From the NCBI GenBank assembly GCA_031763025.1, contig JASSKH010000024.1, positions 11,802,087 to 11,866,086 of the forward strand: a DNA stretch of 64,000 bases, given 5' to 3'. The notes under the pieces are model-generated. The model made no database searches. It saw nothing but the letters and a program-made list of their open reading frames with translations, and was not told the DNA's origin. Below, one piece after another: positions 1-10,123 of this stretch (position 1 is the stretch's first letter; each line of letters begins with the position of its first letter). The stretch comes from Macrocystis pyrifera (Eukaryota > Sar > Phaeophyceae > Laminariales > Laminariaceae). A program made the position numbers and the translations under genes.

Positions 1-327
1 GGGATATAAAAAGAGCAGTTTTATTTCTTGCGTGCACGCGGAGACTGAGACCAAGCTCGTGCGTGTCTGGAAAACCCCTGGTTTTCCATCTAAGATACGC
101 CTTCCAAGTACTACAAATACGTTCCCAGTGCCTGAACCCAGGAAATTACCGGGCTTTCAACCTCATACAAAACAGTATCATAAACATTGGTACCACTTCG
201 ACCCGATATATCGAGAATACCCCGCTATATCGGATCCTTCCCACCGTAATAATGGAGTTCGTGGCCGGAATAGCTTTGGGAAATAGCGGCGGGTAGGCAT
301 TTCCGGGCGATAGCAGAAGTTGATTCT

Positions 328-519
328 TGTAGAAACCCTCTTTCGTGTGCACGAGGAAGAACATAAAATCAGTCTCCACAATAAATACGGCGTTTGGTCA
401 TCTAGAAATGTAGGCAGAGTATTTGTTTTAGAAATCCTCCATTATTTATTCATGTGCACGAGGAAGTTCAGTCTCCACTATAAATACGATTTTGATCCAC
501 TAGAAGTGTACGCAGAGTC
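328..519. repeat. Two-copy tandem repeat (about 95 bp each)
   Basis: Copy 1 spans about 328-420 and copy 2 about 427-519. Both carry tgcacgaggaag, then cagtctccac and ataaatacg, then a gcagag end. The copies differ by small indels and substitutions. No coding potential is seen. Confidence 0.7.
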
Positions 520-1099
520 GTGCGATTTTTGCGTCGCAGGGCGAAGATGTTTCTCGTGGCGCACGCCGAGAAGTCAGCACCGCAGGTAGACATCAGAGCG
601 ATGCTGACTGAATCATGGTTGTTCTTGCTCCAAACGAGTGCTACAGTATGCCCCGTACGACATGTTACAACAGCAAGGACTGCTGTGCTGTGGTGCTGTT
701 GTAGTTGAACCATGTGTGATTAATTGCGGATGCAGCTCATGTCTGCATTACCTTTGTGAATTATGGTATGATTCAGCAGCACGGTACAGTACATGGTACA
801 TATGGCACTTCGTGCAGCACTGCGGCAGTAGTGCGATACAACCTGCAGTATATAGTAGTACCGCCGAGCTTTGTACAAGACCTTATGTGTACGGTACTAC
901 AGTACTACTAACTGTACACGGGAAGTCTACAAAACCAAGTTTTGATACCCGCGCATATATACATATAGGTTTGCTAGACGGGAGGGGGGGCGTACTCGTT
1001 TGTTGCTTGCCTTAGTCATTTGGCCACGCATCCCTTTCGAGACGGAGTACCGTTCCTACTCGAAATAGACATACCTCCAACATTTGGGCGCTCTACCTC
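520..1099. other. Non-coding stretch rich in gtac and cagta words
   Basis: No credible gene. About 640-900 is strikingly rich in overlapping gtac/tgtac and cagta/tactg words, so it is full of short palindromes. No known element is recognised. Confidence 0.5.
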
Positions 1100-1620
1100 G
1101 CTCAAGATGTACAGTTCAGGCAGATCGGACAGATCCCATCCAGGTCGAAACGTACTGAGTGTACAGATCACACAGATTCTACTCAGGTACACATCTATAA
1201 AAATAGTAACTACGCAGATCCCCTGCTGGCTAAACAGTGCATGTCATTGAGATCAACCAGATCCCACCTGGCACACAAGCGCAAATGATACGGAACGTAC
1301 ATATCTCCCCAGGCAAACTCGATGGAGTGTGTAGATAATACATCGTTCAGATCATGCAGATAAATCCTCCACATCATGCACACACGGCATTCAGATCAGG
1401 CAAGTGCAATCATAAAGACCAAGCAAATCTCACCGCCGGAAAAAGGGTGATACATCTGCATTGTATTAATCCTGCAGATCTTACAGATCCTTCAGATCAT
1501 GCAGACCTACCCACGCAAAGCTATTCATCAGTTAATCACGGTACATGTATGTTTCATAAATATGTGTAGTTCATGCAGATCGTGCAGACTCCACCCGGTA
1601 GAGATGTCCAGATCATCAAG
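1100..1620. repeat. Cluster of CAGATC motifs with about 10-bp local spacing
   Basis: The word cagatc, or close variants, recurs more than a dozen times. Locally it is spaced about 10 bp apart, as in ttcagatcatgcagac near 1,490-1,506. An isolated tcagatcatgcag lies at about 4,783. The spacing fits one helical turn. No open frame is supported. Confidence 0.55.
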
Positions 1621-2149
1621 GATCGCATATATATCGATGATACATATCGCACCCAGTAGGCGATAATACCCGGATGATGCCAATCCCGCCAATTTCCTTC
1701 TGAGTGCTACGATTTCCTTTGAGAAATACAGCAGTAGTCTCTGCCTCTTATTCACCAAGACATGCGAGAGCATCGAAGACTATGTAGATTACTACTCTTC
1801 ACTTTTAGCAATATTACAGTACTATTGTAACTCATGACTCATTTTACACCGAGATCATTTTTACTCAAACCAAGAGGTGCAAGGGTTTCACCTGCGTCTC
1901 CCATTTCAACTTGCGAATGGCCAGACTATCGACTACAACGACCACCACCTCGGGGTTCATGCCTCTCGTCTCGACGAAGACGAGCGAGAACCATCTGCGT
2001 AATGTCCAATAATTAAGTTCATTCTAAACTCTCTATATTTCATTCGCTCCCTCTTTCGCTCTCTCTCTGCTATGGTGAAGTACCAACCACACACAAACCA
2101 CCGCTCTGCCACCCTCTCCTCCCCTCTCCCAGACCAAAATTAGCACAGC
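1621..2149. other. Non-coding stretch, nothing recognised
   Basis: AT-rich and mixed sequence with only short frames. A pyrimidine-rich patch lies at about 2,040-2,130. No gene, RNA or known element was seen. Confidence 0.4.
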
Positions 2150-3570
2150 CATAATGGACTGGCAACGCTGTCTATCGATAGAGATATCGTGAGGGAACAA
2201 TATATTTTCGGCAACAGAGACAATATGCCTTTGCCCCAGCAATGGAGTCACAAGGCCGTCCATAGATGGCTATTGTCCTGAACAATGGATGTTGGGCAAG
2301 CAACCGTGATATATATTGTTTGAACATTAGACTAAAAACGTTTGCCTATCGATGGATATTGCCGCTAACAATATGCACGCAATTGTATCCATCAACAGCC
2401 ATCGTCACCCGCAATAGACTGTCGGTCGTGTTTGCGCAATTTACTATTAATATCGTATTGCCTAAACGTATTGTATACTGTGGAATGATGCATGCCGATA
2501 GCCACATTCTTGACGTCCGCCGAATCTTCTATTGCCGCCAGCAATAGGTACGCGATTGTGTCCAATAATAGCCATCGCCACCCACAATAGATTGTTGGCC
2601 GGGCTCCGAAAAATACGAATCTGACTTACTTCATTTCAGTACGGAACAAAAACCTCGAGTCAAGAAACGGAAAGCTGATATTTTTTTTGTCAAGGTGGTT
2701 TTATTTTAGTATCCAGATTACTTTTGGAAGTGCAGCTAATATAAGACAACGTAGTAAGGCTAATAAATCGAATTTATTCCCGAACAAAAAAGCAATAAAC
2801 AATTAAGATGACCAGCATCCGAAGAAATATCTCTTTCATACTTGGTTTCAGTAATAGACACCCGAACTCGAGATGAGAAGAGGAAAGCTTAGAATTTTCA
2901 GCGTAGTAAGGTGGTTTTAGTTCAATGTTCCACGTTTTATTCAAGGTGGAGTTAATAGACTAGGGCGGGACAAAGTAAGGATATTAAATCGAATCAATTT
3001 CCGAAACTACCAGCGCACACATGTTGAAGACATTTACCAACATTATGGTGCGCGAGTTTCTATTAATAGCGACATCTTAGTATATATGATGCCTTCTTTA
3101 AATTAGTGTGAGAGCGTACGGTCTCCACAACATGACGTCGAATCACATTACAACATACATACATGCAGAACATGACATAGCTGGTACCTGGTACATATTT
3201 GGCAACTTGTAGTGTTTAAAAAAAAAACTCTTTCTCATCGACATATCGCACAATTTATTCTTCTCGCAGAATCTATTGTGACCAGCAATGGCCGTCGATG
3301 GACGAAGTTCACCATCTATCGTGTTCGACAATATCTTTCGATCGACAATATAACCAGTCTATTGTCTCGGACAATATCTATCAATAGATGAATTCCACAA
3401 CTTATTGCCGCAGACAACATACATACATCAACAGATTCCTCCCGTCGCCTATATTGTTGTCGAGGCAATAGACTAATAATAATTGCTGTGTCCATTGTCC
3501 AGAGTGTGGTCATACAACGCGTGAGGTCCATTTTATAGCCGGTACCAGCAATATCGGTGTCCATTGACCG
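2150..3570. mobile_element. Foldback-like element or hairpin-rich repeat pair (tentative)
   Basis: Two blocks (about 2,150-2,600 and 3,250-3,570) are built from degenerate subrepeats with paired ctattg and caatag words. For example, gccatcgtcacccgcaatag at about 2,399 recurs with two changes at about 2,571. The right block read on the minus strand contains a related word (ccatcgacggccattg near 3,289-3,304), so the blocks are at least partly inverted to each other. They enclose about 650 bp holding a separate tandem pair. Long inverted ends made of subrepeats recall foldback DNA elements. There is no transposase frame. Orientation is partly ambiguous because the subrepeats are themselves palindromic. 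Confidence 0.35.
2643..3010. repeat. Diverged two-copy tandem repeat, spacing about 214 bp
   Basis: Copy 1 at about 2,643-2,800 and copy 2 at about 2,857-3,010 share ordered blocks: a ctcgag-containing start, gaaagct, aaggtggttttag, a gtaagg region and taaatcgaat. It lies between the two hairpin-rich blocks. Confidence 0.5.
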
Positions 3571-3694
3571 TTGTGCGCAGAGATAAATTCGTTTTTTTCG
3601 ACCAACCACGAAGAAAATAGACAGCAGCCGTCATCATGTTTTCCATTGAAGACCAACAAAGCTCAGAAGAAGCATTTCATGAGACCAATATTCA

Positions 3695-4132
3695 GAGAAT
3701 AGGGAAAACCTTCGATGGAATATAACCAAAAGGTAGGATGTCATAATGAGCAGCAGCAACAGGCAGCGCAGCAGTTAGAGGAGGAGATCGAAGGTGGCGA
3801 TCCATCTTCCTCCGACAGCCACGCCACCTCGCCACTTCTGCCCACCTTAGCTCCTCTTCGGCTGCCAGCGCCGCTAGTGCTGCGCGCGTTTCTGCCTCCG
3901 TGCGCAGCCGGTAGGTGTTGACGATCCCCGGAACGTTTTCTGCCGTGTCAAGTCGCAGCCGCTCCTCGGTTTCCAGTGACAATTTTCGCTCCTCAGCTAG
4001 ACTCTCGGCCGATTGGCGAGCTTCGGTCTCAGCAGCACATTTGGCCACAGACTCGTCGCGTGCACGGGCAGCACCGTCATGGCGTCGCTCCAACGCGCCA
4101 TGGTCGCGGCGGTCCGCTATGTTCTCGGCGCG
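3695..4132 (-). CDS. Possible coiled-coil protein fragment (unrecognised)
   Basis: An open minus-strand frame begins just after a stop near 4,133 and runs to about 3,695. It is rich in Glu, Ala and Arg in a heptad-like pattern (for example AEERKLSLETEERLRL and AALAALAAEEELRWAEVARW), as in a coiled coil. There is no convincing Met at the start and the last third loses the pattern, so it could be one exon of a larger gene, a fragment, or a chance frame in GC-rich DNA. No family was recognised and no neighbour suggests a role. The base composition (GC-rich) differs from the AT-rich flanks, which is why it is listed. Confidence 0.3.
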
Positions 4133-4320
4133 CTAGGCTCTCCCCGCTTCTCATATTGTTTTCCCCGTGCGGACTAGTTTTCAAAGTCGCTTGTAGTTCC
4201 TTCTCGATTTTTTTCTCATTACATGTTGTGTTTCCTATTGTATAATGTATATAAAAAACTGGTATGTTTTGACGGCATGATACTCTTTACTGGAGGGTAC
4301 GATTCGAGTGATTTTTGTTT

Positions 4321-4660
4321 GTCAGTGTGGTGGCTTGGTAGGTGGTCCGCGTGCCTATCAAGATCAATTTCGTGGGTTCAAGTCTCACCCAGTGCGTGCT
4401 TATAGGGACTTTTTCTTGCATAAACAATTGATCAGCGGAAAGCGCGAGAGCGTGAGTTAGCTACATTCGATGAAAATCGACGAGCAGTGGGAATGCTGAA
4501 CCCTATGCGCGACAAAAAATAAAGGCACGTACCGGGGGGGAGAAGGGACGACACCTGTGACCACGGCTTGTCCAGAAGAAGATCGCTGAGGGTAAACCCT
4601 CCTACGAGTAGGCTGGAAAGTAAAAGTGACGGGTAAAAATATATATATATATATATATCG
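4321..4660 (+). mobile_element. tRNA-derived SINE, copy 1
   Basis: The 5' part looks like a tRNA. An A-box-like tggcttggtagg lies at about 4,331 and a B-box-like gggttcaagtc at 4,374-4,384, about 40 bp apart. A T-run (4,410-4,414) that could stop RNA polymerase III follows. A non-tRNA body of about 220 bp then ends in a simple AT tail (4,631-4,658), which is typical of SINEs. A second copy with the same head and body lies in the opposite orientation at 52,100-52,438, which shows that this is a dispersed element. Confidence 0.75.
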
Positions 4661-5768
4661 CGAACTATTATTATAGCTTTCTCTAGGCTCGATTCTTAAT
4701 ATCAGTCGATGCGCGTTACAGCAGCAGCAGTGGAGTAGATTATACCGAGACACGCTTAAAATTACACATATCGCTGTTTTTCAGATCATGCAGCATCCAA
4801 CGGAAAAACGTTCCGGTTGCTCCCAAAAGTTAGAACATACCTGGTATGCTTTTATACGTCTGGGCACACCTTCGACATATAATTCGTGACTTATCAAGAG
4901 TTACAGGAGATGCAATGCTGACCTTCCGGTATACTAGATTCAAGTTATTTTGGAGCTCTATGACATTTCGGAATTGCTGACAATTGTTCAGTCTGCTGGT
5001 TGATACATTTGGGAAAAACCCATAAAAATTCACATTCCATCGATTTCTGGTCGATACGCAGCTCACGCGCACACCCAAAAACAGTAATTCAGCAATCATT
5101 AGGTTGAATTAATATATTTTCATTACCGCTACTTTCTGGTATGTATGCGAGATGTAGTGAGTCGGAAAAAGTGCACTACATAGTCTTCCACGTACAAGTA
5201 AGGGGGAGACCGTGAACCATCGCCCTCATACGGCTGTTTTTTTTAACGTCTTTCGCGAATTCAAACAATTACTCACATGCTCGCACAATGCAGTACCCCC
5301 GAGGGCAAGTTAGGGCAGCTTGTGCATCGAATAAACAATCAAAACTGGTCGAACTGGTCGTCTCGGCTATAGAGGAGGAGTACGCACAATCTTCCACTCA
5401 TATCTAATGCTCGTGATAGACCTTGTGATAGCAGCCATCTATTTGCAACAGGCAGCATGGACTTAGGGATAGACTACTGTTAGCAGGTGCACCTCTGGCT
5501 CTGCTCTGGTCACTCACACTAGAGTGTATGACGATGTTGGTAGTTGTAGCCTCTTGTATGTGAGATGCTGCTTGCCTCGCCGAATGTCGTGTGCACGAAG
5601 GTGCGAGGCATTCATCAGTCAAGCAGGCGATCAGGTAGGTGATGCCCCTCCTGCCGGGTATAATGAGGGGACTCTTGCTACAAATAGTAACGCTGCAACA
5701 GGGGAGAGGGGATACCATATATGTTGGGGATGCACATGGTCCTGACTGCTGAACAATGGAGGTGCTCC
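4661..5768. other. Non-coding stretch, nothing recognised
   Basis: Only short overlapping frames. I see no domain, RNA gene or repeat apart from single scattered words. Confidence 0.4.
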
Positions 5769-5872
5769 GACCAGACGAAGTATCAGGCATGAGGCTGAAA
5801 GTTAGTATTAATAAGTATTTTCAATGCTTAATATATAAATATGATATCAGATCTTGTCGAAAAACAGAGGAT
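5769..5872. repeat. Direct repeat of about 104 bp, left copy
   Basis: It begins gaccagacgaagtatcagg and runs through a cttaatatataaatatgat block to gaggataaa. It is about 95% identical by eye to 6,459-6,562. Confidence 0.75.
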
Positions 5873-6458
5873 AAAGCAGAACATTCTCGGAAGAATGAGA
5901 GAATGTGAGTTTTGTACGTACGTAAGAAGTTCAAGCCAATCAGATGACTGCGGTGATTCATGGTAGCATGAATCGTAGCTCTTGGTAAACACACCTTGTC
6001 TGGTACGTAGCCGCAACCTACACGTATAAGCGCAGTGATACGGAGGCAGAGCTACAGGTCCAAGGTGTGAGACTAGTTTGAGTTCCCACCCACCCGCCCG
6101 TGCTTTTGAGGGAGTCAGTGGGGGGGAGTTCAATAGTCGCAGTAACGTTTGCGTTTGTTGCTGAATGTTATACGTACCCGGTAATTTCGCTGATGGTGCG
6201 ACCGGGTGTCGTAGATCGCGCGAGTGGCGGCGTGGGCTAGCCGCCTTCTTTGGCGTTTCAGGTTGTTCGATGCAAGTGGGGTTTCTTTATATCATACTAT
6301 TATAGTTGATAAAAGTAAACGTGGCGTTGACGTGGTGTTGCATCGGCTCGGATTTTGCGCGCAATCTGAAAGTATCGGAGAAGGGGGTTATCCGTATATT
6401 AGCATTGAAGTGCATTGTGAGTTTAAATGTACTTGTGTTATTTGTGTATGCCTGGTAC

Positions 6459-6562
6459 AGACCAGACGAAGTATCAGGCATGCGGCTGAAAGTTAGTATC
6501 AATAAGTATTTTCAATGCTTAATATATAAATATGATATCAGATCTTGTCGAAAAACTGAGGA
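6459..6562. repeat. Direct repeat of about 104 bp, right copy
   Basis: Matches 5,769-5,872 in the same orientation, 690 bp away. The sequence outside both copies is unrelated, so the pair flanks an approximately 590-bp segment with no recognisable coding content. Confidence 0.75.
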
Positions 6563-7404
6563 TAAAATTCTGCAAGCTCGGTAAGCTCAACCATGCTGGG
6601 TAGACGATACAGATAGATAGCCACTTAGCGCGGAAGTGCCGTATATTACTCCGACATTTTCTAAATAATTAGTCCGAAATTGCGCTCTCTATAGTACCAG
6701 GTACAGCAGTCGTTTCTTTATAATGTACCTGGAACAGCAGTGTGTGTGTGTGTTCTTCACATTAAACCGTTCTTCTACTTGTCGACATCCAGCAAGCCCA
6801 GTGTCCGTGCTGATTCTTCACCCTAGAAAGATACGAGCTCTGTGGTCACAGACTACGACACAGAGATAACACACCGTAATGCATTAATAGCCTACGTGAT
6901 ACCATGCCTTCGCACTAGGTGCGGCCGACACAACATACATACATACGCCAGCAACCAAAATACACCATAAAGAAAGAGAAGCAACGAAAAAACCAAACCG
7001 AAAAAGAACAAGAAAAAGAAAAAGAAAAGGAGAAGAATCCCATATAAATAAATAAAATGGGAAGCCAAAGCTCAGACACATACATACTTACCCCGAGCAT
7101 GAGCCAAAAGGGACGTGCAAGGGGAAAGATACGAGAAGGAAAAAGGGGACTATGCATCCCGGTGAACACTTAACTAAGTAAAAAGAACAACAGTGAGTGG
7201 GCCAAAATACGCTCGTCACCCACCCACTATGTAGTACTTCTTTCATAAGGATAAGAAGGGAAAAAAAGTCAAAATGCATACCGAACGGCCGCAGCAGTTG
7301 GCGGTACGAGTAGCAAAAAAAAACGTCCAACCTATTAGTCGGCCTGGTACCTTGCTACCCTATCTGCGGTCTCTCTGCTACTCTCTTCTACCGCAGTTTC
7401 CCTT
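6563..7404. other. Non-coding stretch with simple repeats
   Basis: It contains a duplicated gtacctgg/acagcagt word (about 6,697-6,740), a short (gt)n run at about 6,740-6,750 and an A/G-rich tract at about 6,970-7,037. The 3' trailer of the LINE to the right probably lies somewhere here, but no end could be placed. Confidence 0.45.
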
Positions 7405-9567
7405 CTACTCCTCCTGTTCCCCCCCCCCCCCTGCCCCTATACACTTATACGGTGTTCCCTCTACCCCTCCTGCTGTTACCCCTCCCCCCCCATTCCCTCT
7501 AACCCTACCTGCAGCGGATGCATGGCGCTGTCTACTCAGCTTTGCCTCAGCCTCGTGCCACCTGCCCATGAACTGTTCAGCTGCTTCTTCGAGGATTCCC
7601 CGGTACCACTTTCCCGTCTGTTTTGCTGCAGTGGGCCACAGTGCGGTCCCAACTCCAAAGACTAAGGGGGAGTCTTCCGTTGATCCCTCTGTGGCTTTGA
7701 ACACTCTAAGGTCCTCAGCAATTGCCCTAGGCCAAGTCTTAGGCTGCCCGCCTGGTTTCGGGCTCCCCCCACCAGCGATCGTCCCGAACATCAACCGACT
7801 GGGCAATCGCCCCTCGTGTTGCCGCACCACAGCCCCCGCAAAGAAGAGTCGCCGTTTACGGATGGTCGTTTCGATACTTTCGCATCGTGTTATCCTGAGC
7901 GCCTTCGCATACGAGAGGGTGGTGTGGTCGGTGCGTAGTCGGCGCTGGAAACCAATGAGTCGCAGAAGGACTTCGTGGTGGGCTGATCGAAGCTTGGCGA
8001 AGTGGTCCGCATTGAGGGTCCACGTCACGCAACCGTACAGCAAGGTGTCAATCACCTCGGCCTTCAGCATCCGGACTTTCAGACTAAGCGGTGCGTTCGT
8101 CCTATCGTACAGTTCCGGACCATACCGTTTGAGGCATGCCCGCATCAGACGGATTCGTCGCTCGATTTCGAAGAAGAGGTCAGCGTTCTCGTGGATAATG
8201 CCTCCTAGGTACAAAAACTGGGTCGTCTGTTTATACTTTTGGCCTGCAGCTTCGATCGCGAGCGGTGAGGTGGTAAACGTCTGATCCGGTGTTCGTAGGA
8301 GCATCGTCTCTGTCTTCTTCTCGGATACCGTGAGACCTACTGCTTCGAAGACAGTCACGATGACTGTCATCATTCTCGCAAGGCGTTCCGCCGACTTCGA
8401 GACTATTCCTGCATCGTCTGCATACAACATGCCCCACACAGCCCTTTGCACGCATGCCAACGGTTTCTCGTTTCCGACAACCCTGTCCTCTTCGAGATGA
8501 ACCAAATCCCTTACGATGCTTTCGTCTTTGCTGAAGCGTACCAGCACGATGTGTATCGCAGCGGCGAAGAACACGTTGAACAGTAACGGCGATAGTACGC
8601 AGCCTTGCCGCAGTCCCTGGGTTACATTGAACCAGTCCGAGTGTTCACCGTCATCCGCACGCACGCGAGCCCGCATGCCTTCGTGAAAATTGCGAATGAT
8701 TGTGAGCATCTTGGTTGGTACACCAAGGCGTGTGAGTACCTCCCACAACAGTTCTCGGTCGACAGAGTCGTACGCTTTCTGCAAGTCGATAAAGCACATG
8801 TACAGGGGGATTTTCTTCTGCCGCCCGAGCTGCTGCAACCGGCGCACGACAAACAGCATATCGACTGTTGACCGTGCGGGGCGGAAGCCACACTGTTCTT
8901 CAGGGAGTATATGCTCGGTCTCGCAGTAGCTGCTTAGACGGGACGCAACGATTTTCAGCAACACCTTGCCTGCGTGAGCAACAAGCGAAATACCTCTGTA
9001 GTTGTTGCAATCAGTTCTATCCTTCTTTTTATGAAGGGTTTTTATGATCGCATCTTTCCATTGCTGGGGGACTTCTCCCGTTACCCAAACGTTAACAAGG
9101 ATACTGTGAAAATACTGCACGAAAGCGGGGTGGTCAAGTTTCAGTACTTCGACCGGGAGACCATCTGGTCCAACGGCTTTCCAGTTTGACATACCCTTCA
9201 CTGCTTCCATCATCTCGTCAATGGATGGTTCATTTCCAAGGGATAGTTTCAGCGGTCGTGGTGGCACTAGGTCGATGATCGTGGGGTCAAGTTTCAGCGA
9301 TTTCGTGTTCAATAGTTTGTGGTAGTGCCCCGCCCATCTTTCACGAATTCGCGCTTGATCTCGCAACAGCGTGCCATCCTCGTCCATGATAAACTGTTCA
9401 CTCCTCGCTTTCGTACCTTGCAACCCTACGGTACTCTTCAGGTGCTTGTAGAACCCTCGTTGATCGGAACTCGCGAGGAATCTCTCGGTTTCAGCGAGGT
9501 ACTCTTCAAAATACGCATTGACTCCTGCGGCGACCACTTCCTGCAGATTCGCACAGGCGGATCTCAA
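7405..9567 (-). CDS. Non-LTR reverse transcriptase ORF (720 codons)
   Basis: This would copy LINE RNA into DNA at the insertion site. Visible RT motifs in order are: an N-terminal [19 protein letters not shown] stretch; [18 protein letters not shown]; motif [25 protein letters not shown]; and the catalytic YADD at 8,413-8,424 on the minus strand, followed by a thumb region and a [13 protein letters not shown] segment. The frame has no internal stop, so decay is slight. The N-terminal endonuclease is missing and the frame is open to the LTR edge, so the listed start is not a true start. The last about 40 residues are Gly-rich and probably run into non-coding or simple sequence. It resembles RT ORFs of LINEs common in algae and oomycetes (family knowledge, not tested). 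Confidence 0.88.
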   Translation of the reverse strand: MRSACANLQEVVAAGVNAYFEEYLAETERFLASSDQRGFYKHLKSTVGLQGTKARSEQFIMDEDGTLLRDQARIRERWAGHYHKLLNTKSLKLDPTIIDLVPPRPLKLSLGNEPSIDEMMEAVKGMSNWKAVGPDGLPVEVLKLDHPAFVQYFHSILVNVWVTGEVPQQWKDAIIKTLHKKKDRTDCNNYRGISLVAHAGKVLLKIVASRLSSYCETEHILPEEQCGFRPARSTVDMLFVVRRLQQLGRQKKIPLYMCFIDLQKAYDSVDRELLWEVLTRLGVPTKMLTIIRNFHEGMRARVRADDGEHSDWFNVTQGLRQGCVLSPLLFNVFFAAAIHIVLVRFSKDESIVRDLVHLEEDRVVGNEKPLACVQRAVWGMLYADDAGIVSKSAERLARMMTVIVTVFEAVGLTVSEKKTETMLLRTPDQTFTTSPLAIEAAGQKYKQTTQFLYLGGIIHENADLFFEIERRIRLMRACLKRYGPELYDRTNAPLSLKVRMLKAEVIDTLLYGCVTWTLNADHFAKLRSAHHEVLLRLIGFQRRLRTDHTTLSYAKALRITRCESIETTIRKRRLFFAGAVVRQHEGRLPSRLMFGTIAGGGSPKPGGQPKTWPRAIAEDLRVFKATEGSTEDSPLVFGVGTALWPTAAKQTGKWYRGILEEAAEQFMGRWHEAEAKLSRQRHASAAGRVRGNGGGGVTAGGVEGTPYKCIGAGGGGEQEE

Positions 9568-9579
9568 CTTCTTCCACGC
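7405..9579 (-). mobile_element. 5'-truncated LINE (APE-type, RT only)
   Basis: A single long minus-strand frame encodes a non-LTR reverse transcriptase and the region after it. The upstream endonuclease part is absent: the sequence meets the outer edge of a minus-strand LTR at about 9,580. This suggests that the LTR element inserted into the LINE, or that the junction formed by rearrangement. The rest of the LINE is not seen on the far side of the LTR element because that element ends in telomeric repeats. No 3' tail or target-site duplication could be fixed. Confidence 0.85.
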
Positions 9580-10117
9580 TGTACTATCTCAGTAGTTATT
9601 AATAGTATCAATTAATATTAACAATAGTTGATAAGAGTTCCTGACTCAATAAGAGTTCCTGCTACGTTACCGCCGTGGGTCGTGATCCCACGTCTCTCTG
9701 TGGACACAGAGTGTTCTGTCTGTTGAACTACGACGACTGAGTGATGACGTGACAAAGGGCTCAGACGAGGGTCTGATGACAGGACAGGAGGGAGAGAACT
9801 CTGAGAGAAGTGAGGAGGAGGGCGAGGAGGAAGCGTAACTCCTCCTGCCCTCCGGTCCCGGGACAACGGGACGACGGGACATATATGGACGACCCGGCGG
9901 GGTTTCTAGAATCCCGCCGGGACGTTGCATCAGGCAGCGGGGCCATCCCAACGGATCCGTTGAGCAGATGTGGACCGGTGACTTCCCGGCGATGTATGGT
10001 TCATGACAGTCTCCTGACATAACCCAGCGAACGCTCCCAGAAATGGCATCTGGAAGGAGCTGGGTTTTCGACTATATGCGTAGGCGTGTTGTTACCGGGG
10101 ACATGGTATCCACATCA
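9580..10117 (-). repeat. 3' LTR of the minus-strand Ty3/gypsy fossil
   Basis: On the minus strand a G-run (10,118-10,123) that fits a polypurine tract is followed at once by TGATGTGG. This fits an LTR start, and the LTR would end in TACA next to the LINE at about 9,580. The length is about 538 bp. No second copy of this LTR occurs in the window, so the outer end is set only by the LINE junction and the CA dinucleotide. Confidence 0.6.
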
Positions 10118-10123
10118 CCCCCC

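Noticed and set aside
5700-5760. LGMH-like peptide resembling the CTP synthase nucleophile motif
   Set aside because: No Cys at the needed position, no flanking family similarity, and 30 kb from the recognised exons.
7274-8284. Plus-strand ORF of 336 codons
   Set aside because: Antisense shadow of the LINE reverse transcriptase. It is Pro/Ser/Arg-rich, without domains.
9667-10020. Minus-strand ORF of 117 codons
   Set aside because: It lies wholly inside the gypsy LTR. Low-complexity Ser/Pro-rich, with no domain.
10105-10122. Primer-binding-site-like tggtatc on the plus strand
   Set aside because: Only seven bases match and the orientation is opposite to the gypsy genes. The same place read on the minus strand fits a polypurine tract and LTR start.
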